Positions 26,652 through 37,316 are shown, numbered from the stretch's first letter. The stretch is DNA of 64,000 nt from Desulfonatronum thiodismutans (GCF_000717475.1 NZ_JPIK01000013.1:334590-398589); one strand, 5' to 3'. Made by a program: numbers and translations. Notes: generated from the sequence alone by a model not told the origin.

Positions 26652-26676
26652 CCAGCGTTCTACATCAATTCTGAAA

Positions 26677-26723
26677 CAGCAACGCCCCCTTCCCGCGATC
26701 CAAGCGTGAAGGGGGCGTTGCTG
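26677..26723 (+). terminator. Duplicated terminator copy
   Basis: CAGCAACGCCCCCTTC...GAAGGGGGCGTTGCTG, a 16-bp outer stem that matches the 25681 terminator with a few changes. The T-run is weaker here (CTGTTTATG). It belongs to the duplicated segment. Confidence 0.75.
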
Positions 26724-26826
26724 TTTATGCACGATGCTTTTCGTCTTTTTTCTTGCGAGAGGTTGTTGATTTTGGCATGAGTTGAAACCAGAAATGAAAA
26801 CCTTTCATTTAGGCGGGGCTTTTGTG

Positions 26827-26846
26827 ATGATGTCACATGACGTCAT
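26827..26846. promoter_or_regulatory. Inverted repeat upstream of substrate-binding lipoprotein
   Basis: ATGATGTCA-CA-TGACGTCAT, a 9-bp inverted repeat with one mismatch, 20 bases before the ATG at 26866 and just upstream of the AGGAG site. It could be an operator or a translational control hairpin. Confidence 0.35.
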
Positions 26847-26865
26847 TCCCACGAGGAGAAAAATA

Positions 26866-27900
26866 ATGCCGGCATCCGCATCCCGGTTCATCCCGGGGTT
26901 TTTGATCATGATGGTCGCCCTGTGCCTGGTCGCCTGTGATCGTGCGCCGGATCGTCTTTCAAAGACCGAACTTACGCCTTTGACCGTGGCCGCCTCCAAG
27001 TATGTCGGCAGCGCTCCGGTCTTCGTGGCCCACAAGCTCGGCTTTTTTCAGGAGCAAGGCCTTGATGTCGAGCTGATCATCAACAATGCCGGAGTGGAAG
27101 ACTTCCAGGACCTTTTGCGCGGGGACGCCCAGATCGCCATGGTGGCGGAGCTGCCCCTGGTCTATTCGGCCTTTGACAAACGGAAATACACCGACGAGGA
27201 GCGAGAAGACTTCGTGATTATCTCGGACATGGTTCTGGCCAACAATATATCCCAGGTTCTGGTCCGTACGGACCGGGGTATTGAAGGCCCTGAGGACATC
27301 CGTGGCAAGTCCGTGGCCGTGCCCATGGGGACGAGCATCGACTTCCTGCTGGATCTGTTCTTGACGACCCACGGCATTGATCGCTCAGAGATCGAATTGC
27401 GGGATATGGACGTGCTGTCTCAGGTGGAGGCCATTGTGCAGGGTGATGTGGATGCTGTTTTTGCCTGGCAACCCCATGTGGGCGAGGCGGAGCTGCGGCT
27501 TGGCGAGCAGGGGCGGAGCCTGCCTCTGAACCTGTTTTACCACAATGCCTGGCTGGCCGTGAGCATGAAGGAATTCGCCGGACGGCAGCCGGAAGTCCTG
27601 GAGAGTTTCCTGCGCGCGTTGTTCATGGCGGAAACCTACCTGCTCGCTCAGCCTGAGTCGGCCATTGCCATCCATGCCGAATATGCCCGAATGGAACCAG
27701 AGGTGATCGCCCGGGTCTGGAACGACGTGACCTTTTGGGTATCCTTGAGCGAAGGCTTGTTGACGACCATGGAGGACCAAGCCCGCTGGATCATTCGCAA
27801 CGGCTGGGCCGACGCGACAACGGTTCCGAATTTCCATGAATATCTCGATATCGGCCCCCTGAACAGGGTCAATCCTGAACGCCTGACCATCATCCAATGA
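26866..27900 (+). CDS. NitT/TauT-type substrate-binding lipoprotein
   Basis: 344 residues starting MPASASRFIPGFL, with a signal peptide and lipobox LCLVAC. The mature part is a type II periplasmic binding fold (LTVAASKYVGSAPVFVAHKL, GKSVAVPMGTSIDFLLDLFL, AVFAWQPHVGEAE), as in nitrate/sulfonate/thiamine-precursor transport. No ABC permease or ATPase gene is near. A PAS histidine kinase starts 24 bases later, so this protein probably feeds a ligand signal to that kinase. The ATG at 26866 has CGAGGAG upstream; earlier in-frame ATGs would bury the signal peptide. Confidence 0.85.
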   Translation: MPASASRFIPGFLIMMVALCLVACDRAPDRLSKTELTPLTVAASKYVGSAPVFVAHKLGFFQEQGLDVELIINNAGVEDFQDLLRGDAQIAMVAELPLVYSAFDKRKYTDEEREDFVIISDMVLANNISQVLVRTDRGIEGPEDIRGKSVAVPMGTSIDFLLDLFLTTHGIDRSEIELRDMDVLSQVEAIVQGDVDAVFAWQPHVGEAELRLGEQGRSLPLNLFYHNAWLAVSMKEFAGRQPEVLESFLRALFMAETYLLAQPESAIAIHAEYARMEPEVIARVWNDVTFWVSLSEGLLTTMEDQARWIIRNGWADATTVPNFHEYLDIGPLNRVNPERLTIIQ

Positions 27901-27924
27901 CCTTCATCGTATGCCCGTCATCTT

Positions 27925-30228
27925 ATGACTATTCGCGCCAAGCTTTTTTCCACCGCGGGGCTGCTGACCTTGGTTATCACGGCCTTGGTGGTTTTCGCCC
28001 TGATCTTTGCAGGCCAATTGAAGACCGAGTTGCGCCAGGCCCAAGCGGCCCAGGAGGTTGCTCAGTCCATTACGGAACTGACCCTGCTCACCGAATCCTA
28101 CATCAGCCACAGGGAGCCGCGCATGGCAATTCAGTGGCGGTCCCGTTCCGAACGGATCGCGACCATCCTGACCGACCCGGCTTCCCACTCGGAAATCCGC
28201 GGTCTGACCCTGACGTTCCAATCGCTGATCAAGTCGTTTGAGGCCCTGGACCAAGCCTCCGCGCAACAGAGCCCTTTGGATGCTCCAAGCGCTTCGGAAC
28301 TGGAATCCCAGCGCCTGGAGCTGATCGGGGAGCGGATCGCGGCCCGGATGCGAACGGACTCGCAGCACCTGATTTCCAAGGCATTCATCATTGCCCATCA
28401 GGCTCAGAACAATGCCCTGCGCATCCAGCAGCGCGGCTCAAGCGCCGTCAGTGCAATAGGCATCATGTTGATCCTGATCAGCGTCAGCGCAACCCTCCTG
28501 GTGGCGCGGAACATAACCCGGGACATCAATTCCCTGGTCCAGGGCGCGCAGGCCATGGGGCAGGGCCGGCTGGACCACCGCATCCAACGCTCCGGCAACG
28601 ATGAAATCGGCATTCTGGCCCGGGCTTTCAACGCCATGGCCGTGAATATCCGGAAGCTGGTCCAGAAGGACAGGGACTCCCTGGAACTTTTGGCCCAGGA
28701 AATTGCCCAAAAGGAGTCCGTCCAGAGCGCCTTAAGGGAAAGCGAGCAGCGGTACCGGGCACTGGTGGAGATGGCTCCGGAGGGTGTGTATGTCCAGGCG
28801 GACGGAAAAATTCTGTTCATGAACCCGGCGGGACTTGAACTACTGGGGGCGGCAACGGAAAAGGAGATTGTCGGACTCGACTCGCTGGATCTGGTTCATC
28901 CCGAGGACCGGGAAGTGGTCCGCCAGCGTCTCGTGGACCTGGGCTCCGGGGGGGGAGTCGTTCCCATACGTGAACAACGGATGCTGCGCATCGATGGAAC
29001 GAGCATTCATGTGGAGATTACCGCCGCCAATATCGAATACGAAGGCCGTCAGGCATCACTTGCCTTTGTTCGCGACATCACTCAGCGCAAACAGGCCGAG
29101 GAAAAGATCAGGGAAATCACCGAACGTCTGGAAATTATCTTGGAAAAAATTCCCAGCGGGATCATGGCCCACGATACGGACGGGCGTTTTGTTTTCGTCA
29201 ATGACAACGCCAGCCGCCTCACCGGTTACTCCAGGCAGGAATTGTTGAACATGGCCGTGAGCGATATCGCTCCCAGCGGTGCTCTGACGGATGAGATCGT
29301 CAGTGCCTGGCATGAAATGGATTATGATGCCTCCATGACGTTTGAAAGCGCGCATATTCGTAAGGACGGCACGCAATATCCCGTTGAAGTTCGTTTGATC
29401 GCCATCAAGATGGATGGGAAGCGAGTCATCCTGGCCATTGTTTTGGACATCACCGAGCGGACGCTGGCCGAGGAAGAAATCCGCAGGTTGAACATCGAAC
29501 TGGAACAGCGGGTGGTTGAACGTACCGCCCAATTGGAAGCATCGAACAAGGAACTGGAAGCCTTCAGCTATTCGGTCTCCCACGATCTGCGCGCCCCGTT
29601 GCGAGCCGTCGACGGCTTTACCCGAATCCTTCTTGAAGATCATGCCCCGCTGCTTGACGCCGAGGGCAACAGGGTTTGCGCGATCATCAGCGCCAACAGC
29701 CGCAAGATGGGCCAGCTGATTGACGATCTGTTGGCTTTTTCCCGCCTGGGCCGGGCCGCGCTTCAGATCACCGCGGTGGACATGGCGGCTCTGGTCGATG
29801 AAGTGTACCAGGAACTGACCACGCCCATGGAGCGCGAGCGCATTGCTTTTCACCGCGATGCCTTGCCTCCGGCCATGGGTGATCCCAAGATGCTGCGCCA
29901 AGTCTGGACCAATCTGCTTTCCAACGCGGTCAAGTTTACGTCGAATCAGGAACAGGCCAGGATTACGGTAGACGCGACCGATCATGAGGACGAGGTCGTC
30001 TACTGCGTGCGCGACAACGGGGCGGGCTTCGAGATGCAATACGTGGATAAAATTTTTGCCGTTTTTCAGCGCCTGCACACGGAGCGGGAGTTCCCCGGCA
30101 CCGGAGTGGGCCTGGCCCTGGTTCAGAGGATCATTTCCCGTCATGGGGGTCGGGTCTGGGCCGAGGGCGCGGTTGATCAGGGAGCGGTATTCCGCTTTGC
30201 CCTGCAAAAAGGGAGGGAGACGGAGTGA
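27925..30228 (+). CDS. Membrane sensor histidine kinase with HAMP and two PAS domains
   Basis: 767 residues. Helix 1 (about 9-32), a periplasmic helical sensor region (about 33-165), helix 2 (about 170-192), HAMP ([20 protein letters not shown]), PAS 1 (about 265-390) and PAS 2 (about 395-515), then HisKA with His553 in [16 protein letters not shown] and a HATPase domain ([27 protein letters not shown]). Similar to phytochrome-type kinases that pair with small receivers. Follows the binding lipoprotein by 24 bases; a single-domain regulator overlaps its stop as GTGA. Confidence 0.93.
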   Translation: MTIRAKLFSTAGLLTLVITALVVFALIFAGQLKTELRQAQAAQEVAQSITELTLLTESYISHREPRMAIQWRSRSERIATILTDPASHSEIRGLTLTFQSLIKSFEALDQASAQQSPLDAPSASELESQRLELIGERIAARMRTDSQHLISKAFIIAHQAQNNALRIQQRGSSAVSAIGIMLILISVSATLLVARNITRDINSLVQGAQAMGQGRLDHRIQRSGNDEIGILARAFNAMAVNIRKLVQKDRDSLELLAQEIAQKESVQSALRESEQRYRALVEMAPEGVYVQADGKILFMNPAGLELLGAATEKEIVGLDSLDLVHPEDREVVRQRLVDLGSGGGVVPIREQRMLRIDGTSIHVEITAANIEYEGRQASLAFVRDITQRKQAEEKIREITERLEIILEKIPSGIMAHDTDGRFVFVNDNASRLTGYSRQELLNMAVSDIAPSGALTDEIVSAWHEMDYDASMTFESAHIRKDGTQYPVEVRLIAIKMDGKRVILAIVLDITERTLAEEEIRRLNIELEQRVVERTAQLEASNKELEAFSYSVSHDLRAPLRAVDGFTRILLEDHAPLLDAEGNRVCAIISANSRKMGQLIDDLLAFSRLGRAALQITAVDMAALVDEVYQELTTPMERERIAFHRDALPPAMGDPKMLRQVWTNLLSNAVKFTSNQEQARITVDATDHEDEVVYCVRDNGAGFEMQYVDKIFAVFQRLHTEREFPGTGVGLALVQRIISRHGGRVWAEGAVDQGAVFRFALQKGRETE

Positions 30229-30668
30229 ATCATCCCCAGGCCGTGGACATTCTTCTTGTGGAGGACAATCCCCAGGATGCCGAGCTGACCATCCGGGCGC
30301 TCAAAAAACGCAACTTGGCCAACAGGCTGCACCATGTGGAGGACGGCGCCGAAGCCCTGGACTTTCTGTTTCGCCGCGGCGCGTACGCCCGGCTTGAGCC
30401 CAGCGCCCAACCGAAAATCGTGTTGCTGGACCTGAAACTGCCCAAGGTCGGGGGCCTGGAAGTGCTTACGGCGATCAAGGCGGACCCGAAGACCAAGTCC
30501 ATCCCCGTGGTCGTGGTCACGTCCTCCAGCCAGGATCCGGACATTCAGGCCGCGTACGACCTTGGCGCCAACAGCTATGTGGTCAAGCCGGTCAATTTTG
30601 ATGATTTTTTTAACGCCATGAATCATCTCGGGTTTTACTGGCTCATGCTGAACCAACCGCTCAAATGA
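30225..30668 (+). CDS. Single-domain response regulator (Rcp1-like)
   Basis: 147 residues, only a receiver domain: [15 protein letters not shown], phospho-Asp in [25 protein letters not shown] and the Lys in [12 protein letters not shown]. The insertion [20 protein letters not shown] is typical of Rcp1-type receivers found next to phytochrome-like kinases. GTG start at 30225 overlapping the kinase stop; the hybrid kinase gene overlaps its own stop. No output domain, so it is probably a phosphorelay carrier. Confidence 0.93.
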   Translation: MNHPQAVDILLVEDNPQDAELTIRALKKRNLANRLHHVEDGAEALDFLFRRGAYARLEPSAQPKIVLLDLKLPKVGGLEVLTAIKADPKTKSIPVVVVTSSSQDPDIQAAYDLGANSYVVKPVNFDDFFNAMNHLGFYWLMLNQPLK

Positions 30669-32266
30669 TCATGGATGGAGATATGCAATCGATTCGTTTT
30701 TTGCTCGTCGAGGACATGGAGGCCGATGCCGAACTGGTCCGGCGTGAGGTGCGCAAGACATTTCCCTCCGCGGACTTTCTGCTGGCGGACAATCGTGAAA
30801 CATACCTGGATGCCCTTGAATCCTTTAAGCCGGACGTTATTCTGTCGGACTACAATCTGCCGAAATTCGACGGCCTGGCCGCCCTGACCATTGCCAAGGA
30901 GCAGGCTCCGGAAACGCCGTTCATCCTGATTACCGGCGCATTGAGCGAGGAAACAGCCGTGGAGTGCATGAAGGCCGGGGCCTGGGATTATATTCTCAAG
31001 GAACGCGTCCTGCGTCTGGGACCGGCGATTGTCTCCATGCTGGAAAAAAAACGCGAATACCTGAAGCGCAAGGAAGCTGAGCAGGAGCTCGTCAGGGCCA
31101 AGGTGGCGGCCGAGGCAGCCAATCTCGCCAAGTCAGAGTTTCTGGCCAACATGAGTCATGAAATTCGCACTCCACTGAACGGCATCATGGGCATGATGCA
31201 GCTTATGGGTTCCACTGCCCTGGACGAGGACCAGAAAGAGTTTATTCGGCTGGGGGAAACCTCGGCCCACCGACTGACCCGGCTGCTTTCCGATATTCTG
31301 GATTTGTCCAGCCTGGATGCGGGCAAGCTGGCCATTCATGAAGTCGAATTTTGCATCGAGGAAATCTGCGGTTCCGTTGAAGAGCTGTTCATGCTCAAGG
31401 TCCGGGAAAAGGGCGTTCCGCTCAACTGCGACCTTGATTCCTCAATCCCCTCTCGGCTGATCGGCGACGTGACCAGGGTGCGCCAAATACTCTTCAATCT
31501 GGTGGGCAATGCCTTGAAATTCACCGATCAAGGCCGTGTCCGCGTCGATATCAGCGCCTTGCCCCCCGGCCGATTCGGCGACGTGCGTCTTTTGTTTTCC
31601 ATTTCCGATACCGGCATCGGCATCCGCGATGAGATGGTGGAGCACCTGTTTCAGCCTTTTGTCCAGGCCGATGGTTCCTACACCCGGGCGTATCAGGGCG
31701 CGGGGCTCGGACTGGCCCTGGTGCGCCGTCTGGTGGCCCTGTTGCGGGGCAACATGTGCGTGGAAAATGTTTCGGGGCAGGGAACGACGATGCATGTCGC
31801 CCTTCCGTTCAGGTTGCCGGAGGGAGTCTCCCTCCAAGGCGTCCGTCGGACGGAAATGGCCGGGAAAACGGCACGCTCCTTGCGCGTCCTAGTGGCCGAG
31901 GATGATCCCTTGAATCAGTTCATGATCGCCAAGCTGTTGGAGCGTGCCGGGCATGAGTCCATCCTGGCTGGAGACGGACGGCAAGCCTTGAATCTGCTCT
32001 CCCAACGGGACGTCGACTGCATCCTGATGGACATCCAGATGCCGGTCATGACCGGCCTGGAGGCGACGCGGGCCATCCGCACCTCACCGGATTTCGAAGC
32101 AAAGAGGAACATCCCGATCATCGCGGTGACGGCCCACACCTTGGCCGGAGATCGAGAACGCTTTTTGAATGCCGGAATGGATGACTACGTCCCGAAACCC
32201 ATTGATTTCCAGAGCCTGAAACGGGCTTTGGATCAGACGATCCAGAAGTCCGATGAATTGAAATGA
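30665..32266 (+). CDS. Hybrid kinase REC-HisKA-HATPase-REC
   Basis: 533 residues. The N-terminal receiver ([32 protein letters not shown]) has the SDYNLP motif of receivers joined to kinases. A coiled coil is followed by HisKA ([17 protein letters not shown]), HATPase ([31 protein letters not shown]) and a C-terminal receiver ([29 protein letters not shown]). No membrane helix, so it is cytoplasmic. It is the third member of a coupled phosphorelay; the final output is not encoded nearby, though the symporter genes follow. Confidence 0.92.
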   Translation: MIMDGDMQSIRFLLVEDMEADAELVRREVRKTFPSADFLLADNRETYLDALESFKPDVILSDYNLPKFDGLAALTIAKEQAPETPFILITGALSEETAVECMKAGAWDYILKERVLRLGPAIVSMLEKKREYLKRKEAEQELVRAKVAAEAANLAKSEFLANMSHEIRTPLNGIMGMMQLMGSTALDEDQKEFIRLGETSAHRLTRLLSDILDLSSLDAGKLAIHEVEFCIEEICGSVEELFMLKVREKGVPLNCDLDSSIPSRLIGDVTRVRQILFNLVGNALKFTDQGRVRVDISALPPGRFGDVRLLFSISDTGIGIRDEMVEHLFQPFVQADGSYTRAYQGAGLGLALVRRLVALLRGNMCVENVSGQGTTMHVALPFRLPEGVSLQGVRRTEMAGKTARSLRVLVAEDDPLNQFMIAKLLERAGHESILAGDGRQALNLLSQRDVDCILMDIQMPVMTGLEATRAIRTSPDFEAKRNIPIIAVTAHTLAGDRERFLNAGMDDYVPKPIDFQSLKRALDQTIQKSDELK

Positions 32267-32418
32267 CGGATTTTTTGCATTGAGTCCTGGAGTATGGTCC
32301 GAATTCGGCTTTTGCATCGACACCAAACAAGGAGGGGCATCCTCTCGCCTGTTCCCTGACCTTCCCAATCGAGCCGTTCGGCGAGGAGCATGTGCAAAAT
32401 TGAACAAGGGGTTGCATG

Positions 32419-32442
32419 GTTCGCGGGTTTTGATTCGCGAAC
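32419..32442. promoter_or_regulatory. Palindrome upstream of DUF485-actP
   Basis: Perfect GTTCGCG-N10-CGCGAAC, 38 bases before the DUF485 ATG, in a 213-base gap that otherwise shows no gene. Position suits an operator of the acetate permease operon. Confidence 0.45.
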
Positions 32443-32479
32443 AATCCCGTTCGAATTTCACCTCTCAAGGAGATTGCCC

Positions 32480-32788
32480 ATGCCCACCGATCGTCCCAAA
32501 GGCTCATTGGACGCCGAAATGTTTCAGAAACTGGTCGTCCGCAAATGGAAGGTTTCCCTCACCCTGGCCGCGATCATGCTGGTCGCGTACTATGGATTCA
32601 TTCTCGTCCTGGCCTTTGCCAAGGACGTTTTGGCGTATAAGATCGGAGAACATCTGACCATCGGCATTCCCGTGGGGATGCTGCTCATTGTCCTGGCCTG
32701 GGCCCTGACCGGAGTCTACGTGTTCTGGGCCAACTCCTCCTACGACAAGTCCGTCAAGGACGTGTTGAAAAGCATGAGGAGGGACTAA
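32480..32788 (+). CDS. DUF485 small membrane protein (YjcH-like)
   Basis: 102 residues with two membrane helices ([20 protein letters not shown] and [20 protein letters not shown]). [12 protein letters not shown] and the [10 protein letters not shown] end are typical of the DUF485 protein paired with ActP in many bacteria. AAGGAGATTGCCC precedes the ATG. actP starts one base after its stop. Confidence 0.92.
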   Translation: MPTDRPKGSLDAEMFQKLVVRKWKVSLTLAAIMLVAYYGFILVLAFAKDVLAYKIGEHLTIGIPVGMLLIVLAWALTGVYVFWANSSYDKSVKDVLKSMRRD

Positions 32789-32789
32789 C

Positions 32790-34337
32790 ATGGACCAGAT
32801 CGCCACCTCCATCGGCCAGCCTAACATCACGTCTATCGTCTTTTTCCTGTTCTTCATCTGCGCCACCCTGGTCATTACCTATTACGCGGCCAAGAAAAGC
32901 CGCTCCGCCTCCCAGTTCTACGCCGCGGGCAGAAGCGTGACCGGCTGGCAGAACGGTTTGGCCCTGGCCGGCGACTACATGAGTGCGGCCTCGTTTCTGG
33001 GCATTGCCGGCCTGGTCTCCCTGCGGGGATACGACGGCCTGATCTATTCCATCGGGTTTCTGGTGGGCTGGCCGATCATCATGTTCCTGATCGCCGAGCC
33101 GCTGCGCAACCTCGGGAAATACACCTTCGTGGACGTGGTGGCCTATCGGCTGTCCCAAAAGCCGATCCGCATCGCCGCGTCCATCGGGTCCCTGATGACC
33201 GTGTGCTTCTACCTCATCGCCCAGATGGTCGGGTCCGGTTCGTTGATCATGCTGATTTTCGGGATGCCGTACGAGCTGGCCGTGGTCATCGTGGGCATGG
33301 TCATGATCATGTACGTGCTGTTCGGGGGCATGCTGGCCACGACCTGGGTGCAGATCATCAAGGCGGTCCTGCTGCTGGGCGGGGCCACGCTGATGGTTTT
33401 TCTGATCCTGCTTCACTTCGGGTTCAGCTACGGCGAGATGTTCAAGCAGGCGGCCTTGACCTATGGCGACGGGGTCCTGTCTCCGGGCGGGCTGGTGACC
33501 AATCCCTGGGACGCCTTGTCCCTGGGCATCGCCCTGATGTTCGGCACGGCGGGTTTGCCGCACATCCTGATGCGGTTCTACACCGTGCCCGACGCCAAGG
33601 AGGCCCGGAAATCCGTGTTCTACGCCACGGGATTGATCGGCTATTTCTATATCCTGACCTTCACCATCGGCTTCGGAGCCATGGTCATCGTGGGCCAGGA
33701 CGTCATCGCCGCCATGGATTCCGGCGGTAACATGGCCGCGCTGCTGCTGGCCGAGGCCACCGGAGGAACCGTCTTTCTGGGCTTCATCGCCGCCGTGGCT
33801 TTCGCCACCATTCTGGCCGTGGTGGCCGGGCTGACCCTGTCCGGGGCCAGTACGCTGTCCCACGATTTGTACGTCAGCGTCTTCCGCTCAGGGAAATCCT
33901 CCGAGGAAGAGGAGGTCAAGGTGGCCCGGATCGCCACTCTGGGCCTGGGCGTGGTGGCCATTGCCCTGGGCTTGGCCTTCAAGGGCCAGAACGTGGCCTT
34001 CATGGTCGGCCTGGCCTTTGCCATCGCGGCCAGCGCCAACTTCCCGGCCCTGCTGCTGTCCATCCTCTGGCGGAACTTTTCCACCTTCGGCGCGGCCCTG
34101 AGCATCGGCACGGGCACCACGTTGGCCGTAGGCCTGATCATCATCAGCCCCACGGTCTGGGTGGACATCCTTCATAATCCCATGGCAATCTTCCCCTTAC
34201 GCAACCCGGCCATCATCTCCATGACCGCGGCCTTCGCGGCCGGATATCTGGGCTCCAAGCTCAGGCCCGATCCGGAAGCGTCGCGCAGGTACGAGGAACA
34301 GAAGATCAGGAACTATCTTGGCGTCGGAGCTGAATGA
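32790..34337 (+). CDS. actP: Acetate permease-type sodium:solute symporter
   Basis: 515 residues and about 13 helices. Signatures: [56 protein letters not shown]. Together with DUF485 upstream it matches the yjcH-actP pair, which takes up acetate and related short acids. A DUF294 nucleotidyltransferase-like gene overlaps its stop by four bases. The second SSF permease of the window (23874-25649) is of a different subfamily. Confidence 0.92.
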   Translation: MDQIATSIGQPNITSIVFFLFFICATLVITYYAAKKSRSASQFYAAGRSVTGWQNGLALAGDYMSAASFLGIAGLVSLRGYDGLIYSIGFLVGWPIIMFLIAEPLRNLGKYTFVDVVAYRLSQKPIRIAASIGSLMTVCFYLIAQMVGSGSLIMLIFGMPYELAVVIVGMVMIMYVLFGGMLATTWVQIIKAVLLLGGATLMVFLILLHFGFSYGEMFKQAALTYGDGVLSPGGLVTNPWDALSLGIALMFGTAGLPHILMRFYTVPDAKEARKSVFYATGLIGYFYILTFTIGFGAMVIVGQDVIAAMDSGGNMAALLLAEATGGTVFLGFIAAVAFATILAVVAGLTLSGASTLSHDLYVSVFRSGKSSEEEEVKVARIATLGLGVVAIALGLAFKGQNVAFMVGLAFAIAASANFPALLLSILWRNFSTFGAALSIGTGTTLAVGLIIISPTVWVDILHNPMAIFPLRNPAIISMTAAFAAGYLGSKLRPDPEASRRYEEQKIRNYLGVGAE

Positions 34338-35458
34338 CCCACGAACCCACAGACCGCGACGAAAAACGACGACGGCCCTCGGCCTGGAGCGATGATCCGG
34401 ACAGCTTGTCCGGAGAAATCGCCCGGGCCGAGAACCTTGCGGACCTGGCACGGGCCTTCGGCTCGGTCCAGGAGTTCGCGGCCCGTTCCGCGGTCCACTG
34501 CCTTGGCCGTTTCTCCGACGGTGGAGATGAAGTCTTCGCCCTTGGTCGGCTGATCGCCGATTTGCGCGACAAGATTCTGATCCGGGTGCATGACCTGGTT
34601 TTGGCCGGGACCGGACCGCCTCCGGCGGCCTTTTGTCTGCTGGCCTTGGGTAGCGAGGGGCGCAAGGAGCAATATTTGGCCACGGACCAGGACAATGCCC
34701 TGGTTTATGACGATGAAGAGGGGGACGAGGCGGCGATTTTTTTCGAGGTCTTCGCCCATCGATTCGTCCGGATCCTGCTGGAACTGGGCGTCCCTCCCTG
34801 TCCTCACGGGGTGATGATCAACGCCCCGCAGTGGCGTTTGAGCGCCGTCGATTGGGAACGGGCCGTGGACCGCATGACCGACGAGATCAATGAGCAGGGC
34901 ATTCTCAAGATATCCGTGCTGCTGGACACGCGCCCCGTGGCCGGAGCCCCGGAACCGGGCTGGAAGCTCCGGCGGCATTTGTTCCGGCGGATCGCCGAAC
35001 GTCCTCTGATCTTGCGCTACCTGGCCCGCGAAGCCGTGCGCTTCAGCCCGCCCCTGGGCTTGTTCAACAATTTCGTCGTTCAGAAGAGCGGGGCACATAA
35101 GGGGGGGCTGGACGTAAAAAAAGGCGGAATTTTCCCCCTGACCCAGGGAATCCGAACCCTGGCCGCGGAGCACGGCGTTTTGCTCACCTCCACCGAGGAA
35201 CGAATCACGGGCCTGCTGGAGGCGGGGGCCTTGTCCGTCGGATTTGGAGCGAGGTTGCGGAAGGCCTATGCTTTTTTTCACGTTCTGCGCACCGGAAATC
35301 AGGCCGAAATGATCGAAAATAAGGACAAGCCGGACAATCTCATCATGCCGGACCGGCTTTCCGCGGCGGAGCGAAAGAGGCTCAAGGCCTGCTTCGCCAC
35401 CGTGACGGAATTTCAGGCTCTGTTGTCCAAAAAGTACGGACTGCATTTGCTGACCTGA
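34334..35458 (+). CDS. DUF294-type putative nucleotidyltransferase, short form
   Basis: 374 residues without the cNMP and CBS domains seen in the 20595 protein. It keeps [20 protein letters not shown] and the downstream [16 protein letters not shown] and [20 protein letters not shown] blocks, so core and C-terminal DUF294 parts are complete. ATGA overlap with actP implies joint translation and a role in controlling acetate uptake or use; this is inference. Possible enzyme activity: nucleotide transfer to a protein. Confidence 0.88.
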   Translation: MTHEPTDRDEKRRRPSAWSDDPDSLSGEIARAENLADLARAFGSVQEFAARSAVHCLGRFSDGGDEVFALGRLIADLRDKILIRVHDLVLAGTGPPPAAFCLLALGSEGRKEQYLATDQDNALVYDDEEGDEAAIFFEVFAHRFVRILLELGVPPCPHGVMINAPQWRLSAVDWERAVDRMTDEINEQGILKISVLLDTRPVAGAPEPGWKLRRHLFRRIAERPLILRYLAREAVRFSPPLGLFNNFVVQKSGAHKGGLDVKKGGIFPLTQGIRTLAAEHGVLLTSTEERITGLLEAGALSVGFGARLRKAYAFFHVLRTGNQAEMIENKDKPDNLIMPDRLSAAERKRLKACFATVTEFQALLSKKYGLHLLT

Positions 35459-35542
35459 CGCGCACCCGCCCAGCCGTGCGAATGGAACACGTCGTTGCGA
35501 CGCGTCGAGAACCGTCATCTCCATGCGTCGTGGAGGTATCGC

Positions 35543-36424
35543 ATGCCCAAGGAAAACACCCATCTCTGGTTCGCTCGGCGGCTTTGGAAACAGACTCGGA
35601 ATCCATCGAAAAACGCTGTTGATGACCATTTTTCGACGGATTTGATACAAGCCCATCCTTTGTTCTTCTCCCTGGGCTCGATCATCCCGGATGCTTTTTT
35701 CTATCACCCCCTTTCTCGCGGGCGGCGGATGGCCCTGGTGCTGCACGGGTCGGATCCGCGGACCCGGACCGAGTCCTTCGGACGCATGGCGGCCTGGGCG
35801 CGGGAGGAGGAGTCCGGACGGGACAAGGCATTTGTCCTGGGTTACCTGTCCCATGTGGCCCTGGACAGGGTCATGCATCCCGTGGTGGACGCCCTGTCCG
35901 GCAAGCGTCCCGGCCAGGCTTCCACCGGACAGAGCACCGCCCTTCACCGGCTGGTGGAAACGGCTCTGGACCAACAAATCAATCGCTGCTGCCGCTATCC
36001 GCGGATTATCTGGCCCTATCCGGCCAAGAGAGTGAGTGTGCTGCATCGCCTCGCCGGGGAGGTCGGCCTGCGGCGCGGCGATGTCCACGCAGCCTTGTCC
36101 GTTCAACTCCTGGTCAACCGACTGGTCCAGGGGCGTGCCGCCCACGCTCTGGTCCGCGCGCTGCACCATCCGTCGGTGCTGGATCTCTCGGTTCTGCTCA
36201 ATCTGTGCTACGCGCAGCTGGACCGGGAGCCTGATTTCTTCAGTGAAAAACGTACCGGGCGGGCGGAGTTCTGGCGAAACTTCCATGCCGTGAACTGGTC
36301 GCGATTGTTCGAACGGGCCGATCTGGAGGCCTGGCGGCTTTTCGATCTCTGTACCGAATACTGGGCGAACCGCCTGGACGGATCCGGACTACGGCGGGGC
36401 CTTCCCCACAAACCCTGCGATTAG
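35543..36424 (+). CDS. Zinc-dependent phospholipase C-like protein
   Basis: 293 residues. The start MPKENTHLWFARRL and the following IIPDAFFYHPLSRG and YLSHVALDRVMHPVVD carry His/Asp residues in the pattern of zinc-dependent phospholipase C/S1-P1-like folds (Zn_dep_PLPC family). No signal peptide is seen, unlike secreted enzymes of the group, so the substrate may be internal. The ATG at 35543 has TGGAGG upstream. The next gene starts 10 bases after the stop. Confidence 0.75.
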   Translation: MPKENTHLWFARRLWKQTRNPSKNAVDDHFSTDLIQAHPLFFSLGSIIPDAFFYHPLSRGRRMALVLHGSDPRTRTESFGRMAAWAREEESGRDKAFVLGYLSHVALDRVMHPVVDALSGKRPGQASTGQSTALHRLVETALDQQINRCCRYPRIIWPYPAKRVSVLHRLAGEVGLRRGDVHAALSVQLLVNRLVQGRAAHALVRALHHPSVLDLSVLLNLCYAQLDREPDFFSEKRTGRAEFWRNFHAVNWSRLFERADLEAWRLFDLCTEYWANRLDGSGLRRGLPHKPCD

Positions 36425-36434
36425 TGAGTCGGCC

Positions 36435-37274
36435 ATGCATTCCACCCTGACCATCGCCGCTATTTTGCTTCTGCTCTACCTGGGGCTGGCCGGATGGGTC
36501 TTCGTCCGCCAGGACGCCCTGGTCTTTCTCCCCACGGCTGAGATTTCCCTGACCCCGGCGGACGCCGGCTGGGAGTATGACGACCTGACGCTGTCCACCT
36601 CGGATGGAGTAAACATCAACGCCTGGTTCGTTCCGGTCGAGGACGCCCGTGGCGTGGTGCTTTTTTGCCACGGCAACGCCGGAAACATCGGTCATCGCCT
36701 GGACTCCATCCGCATCTTCCGCGACCTGGGCCTGTCCGTGCTGATCTTCGACTACCGCGGCTTCGGGCGCAGTGAGGGACGGCCCAGCGAGTCCGGCACC
36801 TATCTGGACGCCCAGGCGGCCTGGGCCTTTCTGGTCGAAGAAAAAGGCGTCGAGCCCGAGCGGATCATTGTTTTCGGCCGCTCCCTGGGCGGGGCCGTGG
36901 CCGGACATTTGGCCGCCCACGCGGGTCAAGAAAAACCTCCGGGAGCCCTGATTCTGGAATCCACCTTCACCTCCCTGCCGGACATGGCCGCCCGGCTCTA
37001 TCCCTTTCTTCCGGTACGCTGGCTGGCCAAATACAGCTACAACACCCTGGGGCGGCTGGGCGATGTCCATGCCCCGGTGCTGGTGGTGCACAGCCCGGAA
37101 GACGAAATCATTCCCTACGCCCATGGCCAAGCCCTGTACGCCGCCGCGCCCGAACCAAAGATGTTCCTGGAAATTTCCGGGGGCCACAACTCGGGTTTTC
37201 TGAGTTCCGGGGCGGGATATGTGGAGGGGTTGCGGTCGTTTCTGGAAGGGCAGGTTTTCGAGAAAGTTCGGTGA
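36435..37274 (+). CDS. Alpha/beta hydrolase, ABHD13/YfhR-like, membrane-anchored
   Basis: 279 residues with an N-terminal signal anchor (LTIAAILLLLYLGLAGWVFV). The hydrolase fold shows an oxyanion-type motif FCHGNAGNIGHR, the nucleophile Ser in VFGRSLGGAVAGH, the acid in VVHSPEDEIIPY and the His in ISGGHNSGFL. Family members are serine hydrolases of unknown substrate. Probably cotranscribed with the phospholipase-like gene. Confidence 0.9.
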   Translation: MHSTLTIAAILLLLYLGLAGWVFVRQDALVFLPTAEISLTPADAGWEYDDLTLSTSDGVNINAWFVPVEDARGVVLFCHGNAGNIGHRLDSIRIFRDLGLSVLIFDYRGFGRSEGRPSESGTYLDAQAAWAFLVEEKGVEPERIIVFGRSLGGAVAGHLAAHAGQEKPPGALILESTFTSLPDMAARLYPFLPVRWLAKYSYNTLGRLGDVHAPVLVVHSPEDEIIPYAHGQALYAAAPEPKMFLEISGGHNSGFLSSGAGYVEGLRSFLEGQVFEKVR

Positions 37275-37316
37275 AGCGGTACGAGGTGGAGTGAGGGAGG
37301 TGAGCGGAAATCGCGA

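Noticed and set aside
26755..26785. TTGGCATGAGTTGA as a sigma-54 promoter before the binding-lipoprotein gene
   Set aside because: The distance between the GG and GA/GC elements is 8 bases, not the required 10.
34313..36286. 657-codon minus-strand frame opposite DUF294 and the phospholipase-like gene
   Set aside because: Crosses two well supported plus-strand genes and the gap between them; no domain and no ribosome site.
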